Of a DNA stretch of 64,000 nucleotides, positions 1 through 10,805 are shown piece after piece. Numbering within the stretch: position 1 is the stretch's first letter; each line of letters begins with the position of its first letter. The notes beneath the pieces are model-generated. The model was given only the letters and a program-made list of their open reading frames with translations, was not told the origin of the DNA and searched no databases. The position numbers and the translations under genes were made by a program. Source of the DNA: Lineus longissimus (taxonomy: Eukaryota; Nemertea; Pilidiophora; Heteronemertea; Lineidae); the NCBI RefSeq assembly GCF_910592395.1, contig NC_088321.1, positions 3,908,001 to 3,972,000 on the forward strand, written 5' to 3'.

Positions 1-915
1 GAAGGCCAATCTGAGTTCTCCTTCTCCGTATAAAAAGGGCCATATTGCTGACTAATGAACGAGGCATATTCACATTGCCTCATCATCTCTATCGGACTAG
101 TTGATATACGTTTTACTTCACTTTTATATGCCCGCATTCAGAACGCCACAGGGTCCGAGTCTGTGGACAAATGGTTGGTTTAATTTGTCTCTTCGATATT
201 GCATTAGATTTTCATTGCAATTCAATCTATTCAAGGTATAGCACATTTGAACCTGCCTGCGCCACGGGTATAATGCTAAATAATATATATAGGGGCAGTC
301 TTGAGCTGGCATTCATTTTGGTAGAATATTAGTCTTCGTCGTTAAGAGGCAGTAATTAGGGAAAGTGTTGATACATCATTGATAGGGCCAGTTTGAGCCG
401 ACATTGGTAATCAAAATGCTTGGGAAAGTGTTGAGACGGTATATAGCGACAGAGAGTCATTGGTGACAGTCGTGCTAAAGAGGCATTGTCAAAGTCACAA
501 TACCAGGGCGGTGTTTCATCGTTATTGATCGAGTCACAATGTTAAAGACGATGCTGAGCTGCCAATAATAAAATTCACAAGCCTATCAGCCTCAGGTTCA
601 CAATTGGATTGGTTAGACCACAGACCACTGAAACTTAGGTACTGTTGTATAGCTTGATATTCTTTTGGCACATTGCCATTGTCAATTGCCACTTGCCAGG
701 TATTGAACTAACCCATGAAAAAGCTCGAGGTCACATGATATACAAAATGGTAGACGAACCAGAAAATGTAAACAGCGAGATTTCAACATGAAAATTGTCA
801 ACAAAAACACCTTTAATTACGGACTTGATCTTCTCTGCAAAAGATTGGATACGTAATCCAACACATGGGGATGACGAAGGTATAGTTGTCATTAAAAAAA
901 AGGAAGTGACTACTT
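1..915. other. No recognisable gene or element
   Basis: AT-rich sequence. Short degenerate motifs such as GGGAAAGTGTTGA recur around 358-435, but no gene, terminal repeat or protein motif is recognised. The open frames here are short and lack any family signature. Confidence 0.5.
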
Positions 916-1145
916 GGCTAGCCCGGCTTACCAAACAGCGACTTTTTCTTGTCCTGAATGGAGAGTCGAACTCATTAATATTAAAGAAAAGTCTCCAGCT
1001 CGCCAAACAGGGTAGATTTTTTACCTGTTTGGCAAGCCCGGCTGGCCGAACAGGGTGGCTCTTTAGTGCTGTTTGGCAAGCGGCTCTCCAAACAGGACAA
1101 AAAAAGATGCCTGTTCGGCGAACGGCTTGCCAAATAGACCCGGCC
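916..1145. repeat. Cluster of inverted repeats (foldback-like)
   Basis: The words CCAAACAG and CTGTTTGG/CTGTTCGG alternate in both orientations. A clear stem is seen near 999-1045, where CTCGCCAAACAGGGTA is followed by TACCTGTTTGGCAAG, and the outer block GGCTAGCCCGGCTTACC at 916 is echoed in reverse near 1125-1145. The whole segment could fold into one long imperfect hairpin. This resembles a small non-autonomous foldback element, but no target-site duplication was recognised. Confidence 0.5.
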
Positions 1146-2147
1146 TAAAAAAAGCAATCTTACGGACCAAACCGCTACCGTAGTCGTTTCAATGTTCAAC
1201 GTTCAGCCCTTCGATTCAAATTTACCGCCTGAAAACTGAGAAGGCGGTACCGCACTCATGGAAATCAATGACGCAATACTCTATAAGACCACGTCGAAAT
1301 TATCCTCAAAAATAAGAAATAAATTGCAATAACGATATAAAACGCGCATACATGGATTTTGGCGAAAAACACCAGGTTTGTCAATCACGTCCTATTTTAC
1401 AATTCGGCATTTTCAAAGGGAAAGGTTCTAATTCATGAAGTGAATATACTCTCAACAATGTGAGCATATTTTCGTCATTCCCGCATAACTGTTCAACAGT
1501 CAACGTCCAACGACAATCCCACTCGACAAATGGTAATATCAATTCATGTCAAATACCTTGACAACATTTTATTTAATTTTAAAAGAAGTTATCGAGTAAA
1601 CGGACATCATCCAAAATATCCACGAAATAAACGGACAAATGACCACAAAAATACCTTTTCTCAAAAAACTAGCGATTTATACCAAATAAATTTGACGGGA
1701 AACAGAAGAACTACGGCCGAAGCCGAGCTTTCAGGAATGTTCGTGATGTGCATTTGGATCTTCTACTGAATTATACCCATTACCCACAGTGTACGAATCG
1801 AAAGCGTGGAATTCTCTGCAGAAAACGTGGGTTGCACGTCATGTGAAAGCGTTCAGTTGGATCAGCATATAAAATATCCGGACGAAAAAGTCTGAACACG
1901 ATTCATGAGCCACTGACCTCCGCAGCGCACTGTATACCAACGCCAACATAGTACTCTAATTTCTTCGGTTTATCTGTTTCTGTTTCTGTTTCCGCTAACA
2001 GAGGAGTAACGGCGCTGGCTGCTGCTCGGGCTCTCCTCCCTCTATGATGCCTCTCAAAGTTCCTGCGGTTAGGACGCCTAGCTCACGTTGGTTAAATAAC
2101 CACTTGTCCCGTCCTCTTTCGTGTCTCCTCCGTCCGTCTCCATACGT
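1146..2147. other. No recognisable gene or element
   Basis: No terminal repeats or protein motifs seen. A short TGTTTC microsatellite-like stretch is at about 1975-1993. The interval lies downstream of the minus-strand RNase H frame and could contain its 3' untranslated region. Confidence 0.4.
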
Positions 2148-2786
2148 CTATCCTCTCTCGACGAGTCGCTCTGTCGACCAGTAGGTGGTGGCTTCAGCTA
2201 TCTCTTCCTCAATGAGGAGCGATTCCACGGTGGCAATGACGTCCGCCGGTGTCCGCGTTAGTTCGCCGAAGGTTTCTGCCATCCCTGCGAGCTTGTCGGC
2301 CCTCTCGTTATACTTAATTCCAGCGTGACCTGGGATGTAGGTTACCGTAATCGCAGCAGAGATGTTGTCCAGGCAGTCCTTCCATTCGACTTGTACTTGG
2401 CCCTTTTCCACGCGGCTGACCAGGCTCAGGGGGTCAGTGAGGGTCGCAACCTTCTCACCAGGAGTAGAGTTGCGCTTCAGCCATACGAGAGCGTCACCGA
2501 ATGCCTCACACTCCGATCGATAGCTGCTGGAACGTCCCGCCCTGGCAGTGGACCACTCGAAGTGTAGCTTATTGTCCCTCCAGACAGATCCAGCCCAGGC
2601 AGTGGTAGTGCCCCTCACGGAGCCGTCTGTGGCAATGATGGTCGTGAAGCCTTCCTCCTCTAGCCATGCCCTGACAAGACTCTGGTTGCAGTCACCAGTA
2701 CTGTCGCGCCAACTCCTGTCACCAATCTTCATCACGCTGAGGTTGTTGCCTCTGTAGTCTGTCCAGTTGATGAAATGTTGCATCAT
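2148..2786 (-). CDS. RNase H domain protein, retroelement-type
   Basis: A 212-aa uninterrupted minus-strand frame starting at an ATG whose complement is at 2784-2786. RNase HI enzymes cut RNA in RNA-DNA hybrids. The family's catalytic residues are all visible: D54 in ATDGS, E92 in SECEAF, D118 in LTDPLS, H154 in YIPGHAG and D164 in NERADKLAG, in the usual order and at normal spacing. The residues after about 175 form an acidic, helical tail without a known match. RNase H domains of this kind usually end the polyprotein of a non-LTR or LTR retrotransposon. Here no reverse transcriptase lies upstream (higher coordinates), so this is either a 5'-truncated retroelement fragment, a single exon, or a captured stand-alone RNase H. 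All active-site residues and the frame are intact, unlike the gypsy pol further right. Confidence 0.75.
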   Translation of the reverse strand: MMQHFINWTDYRGNNLSVMKIGDRSWRDSTGDCNQSLVRAWLEEEGFTTIIATDGSVRGTTTAWAGSVWRDNKLHFEWSTARAGRSSSYRSECEAFGDALVWLKRNSTPGEKVATLTDPLSLVSRVEKGQVQVEWKDCLDNISAAITVTYIPGHAGIKYNERADKLAGMAETFGELTRTPADVIATVESLLIEEEIAEATTYWSTERLVERG

Positions 2787-3190
2787 GAGGTCTGAGGCTG
2801 CACTCTTTTCGTTGCGCTTTATAACAGATGTCGCAAGCCGGTGGTTTTACGTCCATGTGAACAGTGATGGCTCAGTCACTGCTCGAGACGGGCCGGGGAA
2901 AACCTAACTGGCCTGGGGCTGCCAAGCTAAAGCGGGCGGTATTTCCCATGGGGTAAAGGCCCCTCCCACTGTCATACCCTGAGCATGGCCCACCCCCGAG
3001 ACGGCCATTAGGGGCAGTTATAACCCGATCTACAAGGACCGCTGCTTCTCACGTGTAGCCAGGGCGGGCAGCTCACGCCCTTGATAGGTGTTAGCTGGCC
3101 AGTGGGAGGAAGAACCCCTCATGTGCCCTTAGCCGTTGAAGTAGTCAAGTACTTTCATCCGCTGTTGGATGCTAACGGTTTATCATCAGG
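2787..3190 (-). other. GC-rich leader upstream of the RNase H frame
   Basis: A GC-rich block directly upstream of the minus-strand RNase H ORF, clearly richer in GC than its surroundings, ending near 3190. No reverse transcriptase or endonuclease motif was found in it. It may be the untranslated leader of the RNase H transcript or the rest of a truncated retroelement. Confidence 0.3.
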
Positions 3191-3554
3191 TAGATTTTAT
3201 AATACCAGCTTGAATTTCTCAAAATGCCTTTAATTTGTGATTGTGCGCAGTGGCACAAATGAGTTGTAAAGTATAGAATGATGCAAACGCCGTGGTTTCA
3301 TAAAATCAACTGAAATATATTTATAACTTAGAAAACAAGCATAAAGGTTTACAGGTTATTAAAAGATAAAGAAGCCTGATTGGCTAATGGTGATCGTAAA
3401 GTAGGAAGCTAAGTAGCTTTCAATCATGGGATGTGCGAGTTCCGGTCGCCACAGTGATCTCGAATATAAAATTCTATAGATCTTGATGGTGGAATATCAA
3501 ATTTGAATAAGTATTAAGTCAAAGCATTGAAAATTGACAAACTAAATACGTTTA

Positions 3555-3800
3555 AAGTCTGGTTCATCAGCAGGCTATTTTTCTTAACATGTTTGATTAT
3601 TTTCCAATTTTAGCTCTTAGATAGTAGAAAAACGCGTGAGTGCACGCTGAGATCCGAGTTCGTGTCACCCCGCTATAAAGACGCAACGTCATTTCCATTT
3701 ATCGTCACAGTTGCGGGGTAATCAAGCGCCATCAGCGTGACGTCGGACAAATCTATATCAGCAGCAGGACGTCAAAGGGTAGATCCTAACTCAGGAAACG
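3555..3800 (+). repeat. Interspersed repeat A, copy 1, left half
   Basis: From CTGGTTCATCAG onward this matches 54207-54450 over about 240 bp, including the shared block GAGTGCACGCTGAGATCCGAG (GAGTGCGCGCCGAGATCTGAG in the other copy) and GTCACCCCGCTATA. The match stops near 3800 and resumes at about 4805, so roughly 1 kb has been inserted into this copy. The family is non-coding and of unknown type. Confidence 0.7.
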
Positions 3801-3956
3801 CCTTACTAGTGCATCGTTCCGATTGGGAATATTCCGCTAGCCATTTTATTTCGTCAGTCACCAGTAATTTTTTTAAATTATGCGGTGACCTATTAGGCAT
3901 ATGGCATATTCGAAGAATGTTAAAGATTTTGATAAGTATAGGTAATAAACTTGGTA

Positions 3957-4131
3957 CAGTAGAACCTCTCTTAACGGACACCTCTCTATTACGGACAACC
4001 TCTCCATTCAGTACACTAGCTTGGTCCCAAATTGGTTGTTTCCATTCAATTTTACCTCTAATCAGGACACATCTCTATTAAGGGCAGCACTTGTCAGTCC
4101 CGAGGGTGTCCTTAATAGAGAGGTTCTATTG
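3957..4131. mobile_element. pogo/Tigger-like MITE
   Basis: A 175-bp element. The left end CAGTAGAACCTCTCTTAA mirrors the right end TTAATAGAGAGGTTCTATTG in inverted orientation, and TA dinucleotides flank both ends (3955-3956 and 4132-4133), as expected for a TA target-site duplication. CAGTAGAACCTCT-type termini with a TA duplication are typical of pogo/Tigger members of the Tc1/mariner superfamily. It has no transposase of its own and lies inside the segment that splits repeat A. Confidence 0.75.
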
Positions 4132-4804
4132 TATTTAACGAATAAAGGTTTTGTAGTACCACGTCACACTGTATCTCTTATTCACGTCACAATGCTGCCT
4201 CTTCCGAATTCTTGGCCGGTATAAAATATGTGAAGTTTGGGCGGGGGTGGGGGGGGTGGGGCATTTACCTGCCCTTTCAACTTTCTCAGAATAAACTGAC
4301 AAAGTGGGGTCCCCCCGCCATTCCAGAGGATAACATTAACACTATCAGGAACAAATCCATATGATGGAGATTGGGTAATTTTCAAGTTCAAGCCTGGGAT
4401 TAGATAACCCCACATAATGGGAAGGCCCAAAATACCATTCATGTCAGCCCAAAATACACAGTTGAAGAAATGGAAAGTGTGATTATACCATCATAATTTA
4501 TCAAAAGAATCAATTAATTGTGTTTGTACAAATAAATATGAAAGTACAATACAAATGTATGTGTTCCTCACATAGCAAACTTCTCAACTCCGAAATTCCT
4601 TTCGGTTTTACCTCGCATTATCAGTATATGCACCAATCATACATGTTATGCTGCCAAATACGTCAAAATCACTATTAAACATGGTTTAATTATAAAAAGT
4701 AGTTGATTTTACCTTCAGTCATACAGGATTTGGCACTTTTGTGCCGAATTTATAAGTTTTTAAGAAATGACTGCTGACTGGCGAAATAAAATGACTGGCG
4801 GAAT
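4132..4804. other. Remainder of the insertion that splits repeat A
   Basis: No coding motif. It contains a G-rich run (about 4239-4260) and ordinary AT-rich DNA. Together with 3801-3956 it forms the ~1-kb segment absent from the other copy of repeat A. Confidence 0.4.
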
Positions 4805-5045
4805 ATCCACACTTTATCGTTCCACATGGAAATGCATGGAGAGCTAACTCGGGTCATATCGGAGTCAACTTCGGAAAGCGCGATAATTCAGCCAGATTTT
4901 GAATTTTCACTTTTTTGTGCAACTTGTTGATGAAAACTACTAAAGTACTTAATGTTGAATAGGCGGTGACTGGGCAGCCGACAGCTGGGTAATATTGCAT
5001 GCCCTTGATAATGCCAATGGTCCTTCAAATGTATTTAGAGACCAA
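4805..5045 (+). repeat. Interspersed repeat A, copy 1, right half
   Basis: Shares GGAGAGCTAACTC, GGGCAGCCGACAGC and AATGGTCCTTCAAA in the same order as 54480-54672. The colinear match on either side of the 3801-4804 insertion shows that both halves were once continuous. Confidence 0.7.
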
Positions 5046-5460
5046 TTTGACGATATATAAAGCCAAAGAAATTAGAGTTGGTGTTAATAATTTTTACAGA
5101 TACAACTACCAATAGTGTGTCAATTATATTTGCATTACTGTATTTTAAGTGAAAGCCTAACCGATACAGTGCGGAGGCCAATGATTTCGTCCCAATATTT
5201 TATTACTGATCTCTGGGCGCTCTCACTCCAAATGCATCATATGGTGTCAGTAGAGAATGTCTCGCTTTCGCGTTGTACACTGGGGTAATGGGTACATGTT
5301 TATTCAATAAAAAGTCCTGTCACCTTTAACAGAATCTAAATTCAAGGAGCACTTTTAAGTTAGCACGTGATGAAATAACACATTTGACAGGGACCGTATT
5401 AATAATACCGTATGTTCCCCTTTTAAGAAATCCTATCCGTTGCCTAGATTTAAATAACGA
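5046..5460. other. No recognisable gene or element
   Basis: AT-rich spacer between repeat A and the hairpin MITE. No terminal repeats or protein motifs recognised. Confidence 0.4.
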
Positions 5461-5581
5461 AGAATGGGGTAATAGTAGCCCCGGTTTAATTGTAGCCCCT
5501 GCCTATGATTTTGACTGATATCCCCATGCATCAAACAATGCAGGGGCTACAAATAAACCGGGGCTACAAATACCCCATTCT
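5461..5581. mobile_element. Hairpin MITE, 121 bp
   Basis: Nearly perfect inverted repeat. The left arm AGAATGGGGTAATAGTAGCC continues through CCGGTTTAATTGTAGCCCCTGC; the right arm is its reverse complement with only a few mismatches, and about 37 bp of loop separates them. Non-coding. It ends 36 bp before the 5' LTR of the gypsy element. Confidence 0.7.
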
Positions 5582-5617
5582 ACCAGAACTCGAGCTAAAT
5601 GAGCGAGAACAATCTTG

Positions 5618-5822
5618 TGTTATCAAGCATACGCAGCGCCATCTGCTATAAGCACAATGAACTTTAAGCATCACTTGGCATTAATCAGCCATCTCGAGTT
5701 CAGATCCAGCTAATAATATACAAAGTAGTAAACTCTGAGTGTGTGTACTACATGTATCCAAGATAAATAAATACAATAATCAGCCTCCTTAGTTAATATA
5801 AGATCGACCAAGGAATACAACA
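5618..5822 (+). repeat. 5' LTR of the gypsy element
   Basis: Begins TGTTATC and ends AATACAACA, the expected TG...CA boundaries. It shares CATACGCAGCGCCATCTGCT, AAGCATCACTTG, CTGAGTGTGTG/CTTAGTGTGTG and ATATAAGATCGAC with the 3' LTR, in the same order. At about 205 bp it is far shorter than the 3' LTR and lacks the TATA-like segment found there, so it may be internally deleted. Confidence 0.7.
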
Positions 5823-5840
5823 TGGTGTCATCAGAAGTCA
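5823..5840 (+). promoter_or_regulatory. Putative tRNA primer binding site
   Basis: TGGTGTCATCAGAAG follows directly after the CA end of the 5' LTR. TGG at this position pairs with the CCA end of a tRNA in LTR retrotransposons. Which tRNA it matches was not determined. Confidence 0.5.
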
Positions 5841-6371
5841 TGGCAGGATTATATGAACAGTTAAAGTTACATGAACAACTTTATTGCGGATGGAAAAGTA
5901 GTGATCTTTTCAATGGCCGATATTAATGGTCAGTGATCTGGATATGATAAGTAGCAAGAGCGGCTTCCAACCTACAGATCTAAGACTCTCGTAAAAGTGT
6001 GATGTGCAACGGTCGGGCAGCAACATCTTTATAAACTCTATGATTGAAAACATGATACATGTACATTGTTTTATCGTGTCCAGAACATTACAAGTGTTCC
6101 AGAAGAGATTCCGGCTATTTCCGACTCACATTTTAGAATAACCGGTCAAACCATTTCAAACGAACCAATCAGCACGTAGCCTTGGAGGGTGGCGTATCAC
6201 ATAATGTAGTCATAGAGAAGTCTATAGAGGATATACTTCAATAGCATTTCAAAAAGACATCTTACAGACACAAACAGGAAATCTTGATACCGAGATCCGG
6301 TCGATGTTCAGGACCATCTAATCGACCAATTTGGCAAGGTCATAGTACACACTAGCGTCAGGCGGAAACTG

Positions 6372-6520
6372 ACTGCGAAGGTTGCCCCGCAAAGGATCAG
6401 GAGTGTAAAAAATGCGGCAAGCTTGGTCACTGGGGCAAAGTTTGCCTTCACAACCGTGATCGTGAACACAGGCCCACTAATAACGCTACAGGACGAGGCA
6501 GAGGGAGAGGCAGAGGCCAT
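6372..6520 (+). pseudogene. gypsy gag remnant with CCHC zinc knuckle
   Basis: At 6404-6445 the plus strand encodes CKKCGKLGHWGKVC, a perfect C-x2-C-x4-H-x4-C knuckle, followed by a basic RGRGRGRG stretch. Such knuckles bind genomic RNA in the nucleocapsid part of Gag. Most of the gag capsid region upstream (5840-6370) is unrecognisable, so gag is either deleted or heavily mutated. Stops follow soon after the basic stretch. Confidence 0.7.
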
Positions 6521-6912
6521 GGTCATAGGAGCCAGACTCAACATCAAAACAAAGGACGCGGAGTACACGCCGATTATCAACACGCTGGTTTTTTCCTCTG
6601 AATTCGAAGGAATATCGTTTAGCGCACTAGCTCTAGTCTTTTGAAACAAACACTCTCACGCAAATCAGCCCGCAAAAAAAAATTCAGCATACGCCGCATT
6701 AACATTCAACCACATCCCGGAAAACATGTACAACTTCGCGGAAACGCCATCACCGACGCGCAAGGAAACGTGATGCCGCTGAGGACATAGAATAATATGT
6801 AGCCAGAGAAAGTTAATCGCGAGGGAAAACCTATTAACACTACGCCATCGAACATAAAGCTAATTGCATACAATAGTACCGAAATTCCCCAGTATGGCAC
6901 TATCACAATGCC

Positions 6913-7720
6913 ATGCCGATATCAAGGCACAGAAAGGACACAACCTTTTTAATAGCGGACACCAGTGGTCTCGTTATTTTCGAGATCGGCCTACCAACAT
7001 GCGTCTCACACGGATTAGTTCAACTCAACTGTGAAGTAAAGTTAGTGCCCAGGACACAGCATATCCGAAAATTCACTCTTCGAAAGTACTCCGTGAACTA
7101 TACCCCCACTGCTTCGTGGACCTGGGAAAAATCAGGTAAACACAAGATTACGTCAAAAAAAAGGACTGCTAGTCAGTCATTCACGCTACGTGAACCTCTT
7201 GCCGAATTAAAGCGTATGATTCAAATGGAAGTCATCAAGCCCATCAATGAAGCCACAGATTGGAGATCCAGTATCGCTTACAAGCCAGAGGATCGCTCAG
7301 GATATGTCTCGACCCCAAAGATTTAAACAAACATCTGATCGAAGCGACGCATGCATCAAACGTCGACCCTCGAAGAACTGTACATATCATTTCGCCGGCG
7401 CGAAATTCTTCAGCAAACTCTACGCAAAATCAGGATATTGGTCAACTGAACTGGATGAGGAAAGCCAAGCGGCGTTAACAACGTTCAATAGCCCTTTGGG
7501 CGCCACTGTTTTCGCCGTCTGCCATTTGGTCTAAGCATCTCGCAGTACCTGTTCCAGCGTAGGATGGATGAGATCCTGGAGGGATTAGAAGGAGTAGTAT
7601 CTATCGCTGATGATATTATCATATATGGGACGACTGAGGAGGAACACGATAGGAACCTTCACAAGCTGATGCTACGTGCGCGTGAAAAAAAAGACTAATT
7701 TTCAATTACGTAAAATCAAC
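6913..7720 (+). pseudogene. gypsy pol remnant: protease C-terminus and reverse transcriptase
   Basis: The protease end is suggested by a D-T-S-G-L-V-I-F-E-I-G-L-P-T-C segment near 6957. Reverse transcriptase follows with recognisable gypsy motifs scattered over all three frames: REPLAELKRM (about 7190), ICLDPKDLNK (about 7300), AKFFSKLYAKSGYWS (about 7400), TTFNSPLG, ISQYLFQRRMDEILEGLEG, and the catalytic box IADDIIIYGT at about 7600-7632, where ADD replaces the more usual VDD/YADD core. The polymerase aspartates are kept, but frame changes near 7300, 7320 and 7535 break the protein. The enzyme would copy element RNA into cDNA. Confidence 0.8.
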
Positions 7721-7739
7721 CCGAAATCACGCCGTTTTG

Positions 7740-8330
7740 CGGAAACTTATACGGCCGAGATGGTGTAGGCCCTGGAAAGGTACAAGCAATTAACGAGCTA
7801 GCGACCCCAATCAGTGTCAAGACACTAGTCTTTCCTTGGTATGGTAACATACATAGCTACCAAAACTCAGTGAGTTAACCGCACCACTCAGAATACAATT
7901 GCAAAAGGACGTTGATTTCCAATGGAATCTCGAACAGCAATCCGCATCATCAGATCTGCAAAACTGCAACCGGGCACTCAGTTATTTTAACCCGAATGAC
8001 AGACAGTCATTCAGGTCGACGCAGGCCTCTACGTGTCCGGAAAATAATTCATGATTGTATCAGATCACCGCCCGCTTGAAATGATCTGCTAAAATAATCA
8101 GACAGCTGCACACGCACGATAAAAAAGATGCTATTGCGCCTGCAGAGACACGATTACGACATAACATACGTACCAGGGTGCGAAATGATACTACCTGACA
8201 GCTTGTCTCGCCTTCCGAAAACGAAACCAGATCCAGAGATAAATTTAAACGTGAAAGTCTGCCTGGTACAGTTTAGTGAATCTAAACTGATCACCCTCAA
8301 AAAGGAAACCGAAAAAGATGAAAAATGAGT
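7740..8330 (+). pseudogene. gypsy pol remnant: RNase H and tether
   Basis: Short translated islands match the RNase H and post-RNase H region of Ty3/gypsy: a VSDHRPLEM-like segment near 8058 and LLRLQRHDYDITYVPG followed by LPDSLSRLPK at 8131-8222, which normally sits between RNase H and integrase. The stretch 7740-8050 is heavily mutated. Several stops prevent any single product. Confidence 0.7.
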
Positions 8331-8459
8331 GCCGCTTTGACCACTAATCGTCCGTGGATTCCCCGCCTGGCAAAAGGATATAGCGCCGAACCTTAAGACG
8401 CGACAGAGGATAGCCTAATCCTAAAGGGACCACAAATCGTAATCCCCGACGCACTTCGA

Positions 8460-9600
8460 TCAGACTATCTCAAAGCAATCCATTAAAGCCACCAAGGCAT
8501 CACCATAGGCCAACAACGAGCCCGAAGCGCCAAGTACTGGCCAGGAATACATCGTGACATTGAGAACATTGCAAAATACTGCATTCCGTGTTAAACACAT
8601 CAGGCGGCACAATCAAAGGAACCGCTTGATCCGATTATACCAAATGTCCCGAATATACCAATGCACACGATTGGGACGGACTACGTACATTACGCTAACA
8701 AGGATTACCCAGTAATATCCGATTATTACTCCAAGTTCCCATTTGTCGAGGAAATAAAGGACACTTCAAGCAAAGTAACAATAATAGTGAATGAGAAAAT
8801 GTTTGCAACGTTTGGTATCCCAAACACCATAATCTCAGACAACGGTGGACCCGTCATTGGCGGACGTTACCAAACAATGGTCATCAAACTCGGCATAAAC
8901 CACGAGACCAGCTCCCCAAACAATCCAAGTCGCATGGCTTCATTGAAAACAAGATAAATTTCGCTGAGAAAATGATTGAGAAAATTGCGAATTTGAAAAC
9001 ATCACTACTGGCGCACCACACAACGCTCTAAGGCCCGAAATTGCCTTCGGCAGCCGTAGTGATGTTCAAAAGGAAAATATCCAACAGTCTGCCAACTCAT
9101 ATCCGATCAAAAGAAACAGAGGCCGAAATCAAAAGTAGGCAGCGGTCACAAAACAAAAACCACAGCTTGGTACAATCAGGACGGTAAGGAGCTACCAGAA
9201 CTGTCCCTGCAACAGCCGATTTTCTATCCCGACGAGGCCAAGCGCACTTGGCCACCAGGTTGGTCATTGTTGGTATTGGCCCAAAACCTTGGTCATAATT
9301 ATGCCATCACCTGCAGCATCAATGGTAGATTACTACGCCGGAACGGGAGCCTTCCAAGGCCAAGCCATGTAACCTTCGATCTTCCAGCAGACAACAACAG
9401 ATTCGATGCATACGAACCAAATATGCACTCCCACAACAAGACAGAGCAGAGCAGGCCTAACGTACCTGAGTTGGGTGTGGTCGTACCTCAAACACCTGCC
9501 AGCCCAGAAAAGAACGTACCAATTCCTGCAACAGCAGGAAACAATGCGCAAGAACCAACAAAACCCGCCGATCGCAACGTGAAAGGCGACCTCCAAATTG
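8460..9600 (+). pseudogene. gypsy pol remnant: integrase
   Basis: The N-terminal zinc-binding part is visible around 8480-8600 (HQGITIGQQRARSAKYWPG, then a C-x2-C-like CIPC), with a stop inside it. The catalytic core follows at 8661-8950: TIGTDYVHYANKDYPVISDY contains the first acidic residue and TIISDNGGPVIGGRY the second, with the expected spacing. Downstream, W-P-P-G-W and LRRNGSLPRPS near 9250-9365 fit the C-terminal part. The frame from 9267 to about 9600 is open, but the core is separated from it by stops. Integrase would insert the cDNA into the genome. Confidence 0.75.
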
Positions 9601-9674
9601 GATGGACGATTTCCAAATTGGATAAACGATTATGTCAGGTGACATGCTGGTCCCCTCTCCCTGTATTTTCGGTG

Positions 9675-9750
9675 TATTCCTGTTTCGCCTATTCCTGTTC
9701 CGCCTATTCCTGTTTCGCCTATTCCTGTTTCGCCTAATTCCTGTTTCGCC
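9675..9750 (+). repeat. 15-bp minisatellite, forward block
   Basis: Five copies of TATTCCTGTTTCGCC in tandem, with one substitution in copy 2 and one inserted A in the last. It lies at the 3' end of the gypsy pol frame and reads as a short repeat of Y-S-C-F-A in that frame. Confidence 0.85.
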
Positions 9751-10356
9751 TATTCAAATGTATTGCTAACCTCCCCACAGACGTAGGAATATGAACCGTC
9801 CCTTACTGACCGACCAAACCCGAGGAGAGCCACATATGTACGCATTGAAACAATACGTCAATGGAGAGAGGGACATAATGAGTTACGTTGATGCCATCAG
9901 TTACCTTGTCTGACATAATATCATGATAGGTATTTTCCACCTTGTTTGACTTTATATGTGCTGTACCTACATGTATATTATGACATGGGTTTTACAGCTG
10001 ATTTTGATCAAATAATTATGAGAATGTACAATATTATGTATTTTTATCAAAAACTCATGAATTCAGTTTTCATAAAATAAACGACTGCTTTACTCTACTT
10101 AATCTATTAGTTTTTACTGTGTGTCAGTATGGTCCTATGGTCCTATGGTCAAATAAGTCCCGGACTGTCCCCGCTTTCAAGGTGACTCTTTCAAAACGGT
10201 CATGGCATAACAAAGTTGATGGCATTTGATTAGTCAAATTGTCATCACATCGTTAACATCATCCAATTGTCCCCTCACATTTTCCCCATAAAATGGACAT
10301 GCATCCCTAAGGTTCCCCGTGGGAGAGTCGATTTATTGTAGGGGTACTGGAAAGTA
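9751..10356. other. Segment bracketed by inverted minisatellites
   Basis: About 600 bp of AT-rich non-coding DNA between the forward and reverse 15-bp minisatellite blocks. A small tandem TGGTCCTATGG repeat is at about 10130-10150. It belongs to the region between pol and the 3' LTR or is an insertion into it. Confidence 0.4.
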
Positions 10357-10451
10357 GGCGAAACAGGAATAGGCGAAACAGGAATAGGCGAAACAGGAAT
10401 TTTGTAGGCGAAACAGGAATAGGCGAAACAGGAATAGGCGAAACAGGCATA
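10357..10451 (-). repeat. 15-bp minisatellite, reverse block
   Basis: Six copies of GGCGAAACAGGAATA, the exact reverse complement of the unit at 9675-9750, with a 5-6 bp spacer between copies 3 and 4. The two blocks could pair as a stem of about 75-90 bp. Confidence 0.85.
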
Positions 10452-10792
10452 AACCGTATTTTCTTTGCTTATGTTTAATTAGTCTTAGAGGCATATAAAA
10501 ATTCAGAACTGTGTTGATGAACTCATGAACTCCAAGAACATCCTGGTAAAAGCTCAACTTGCCGCCAGAACACTGTGACAAATAAATGGACAGTTTACAG
10601 TCAAATCGCTCAGGTAACGTCACTTACAGTGAAGTCAGAAATTCAAGACGACGATCATTGAGATGATAATATCATGTCACAACTAAACCTTTTTTTTAAA
10701 TATGCATTGAGCATTGTAATTTTTGGTAAAAAATTTAAAAACAATGCACTGGTACAAATTTTCTTGTCTGCCGTCATTATAAAATCATTCTT

Positions 10793-10805
10793 AATGAAGG
10801 GGATT
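10793..10805 (+). promoter_or_regulatory. Polypurine tract of the gypsy element
   Basis: AATGAAGGGGATTT lies immediately before the 3' LTR, the position where plus-strand cDNA synthesis is primed in LTR retrotransposons. Confidence 0.55.

Noticed and set aside
3370-3475. Possible tRNA-derived SINE (TGGCTAATGGTGATCG and GAGTTCCGGTCGCC)
   Set aside because: A- and B-box likeness is weak, and no tail or target duplication was seen.
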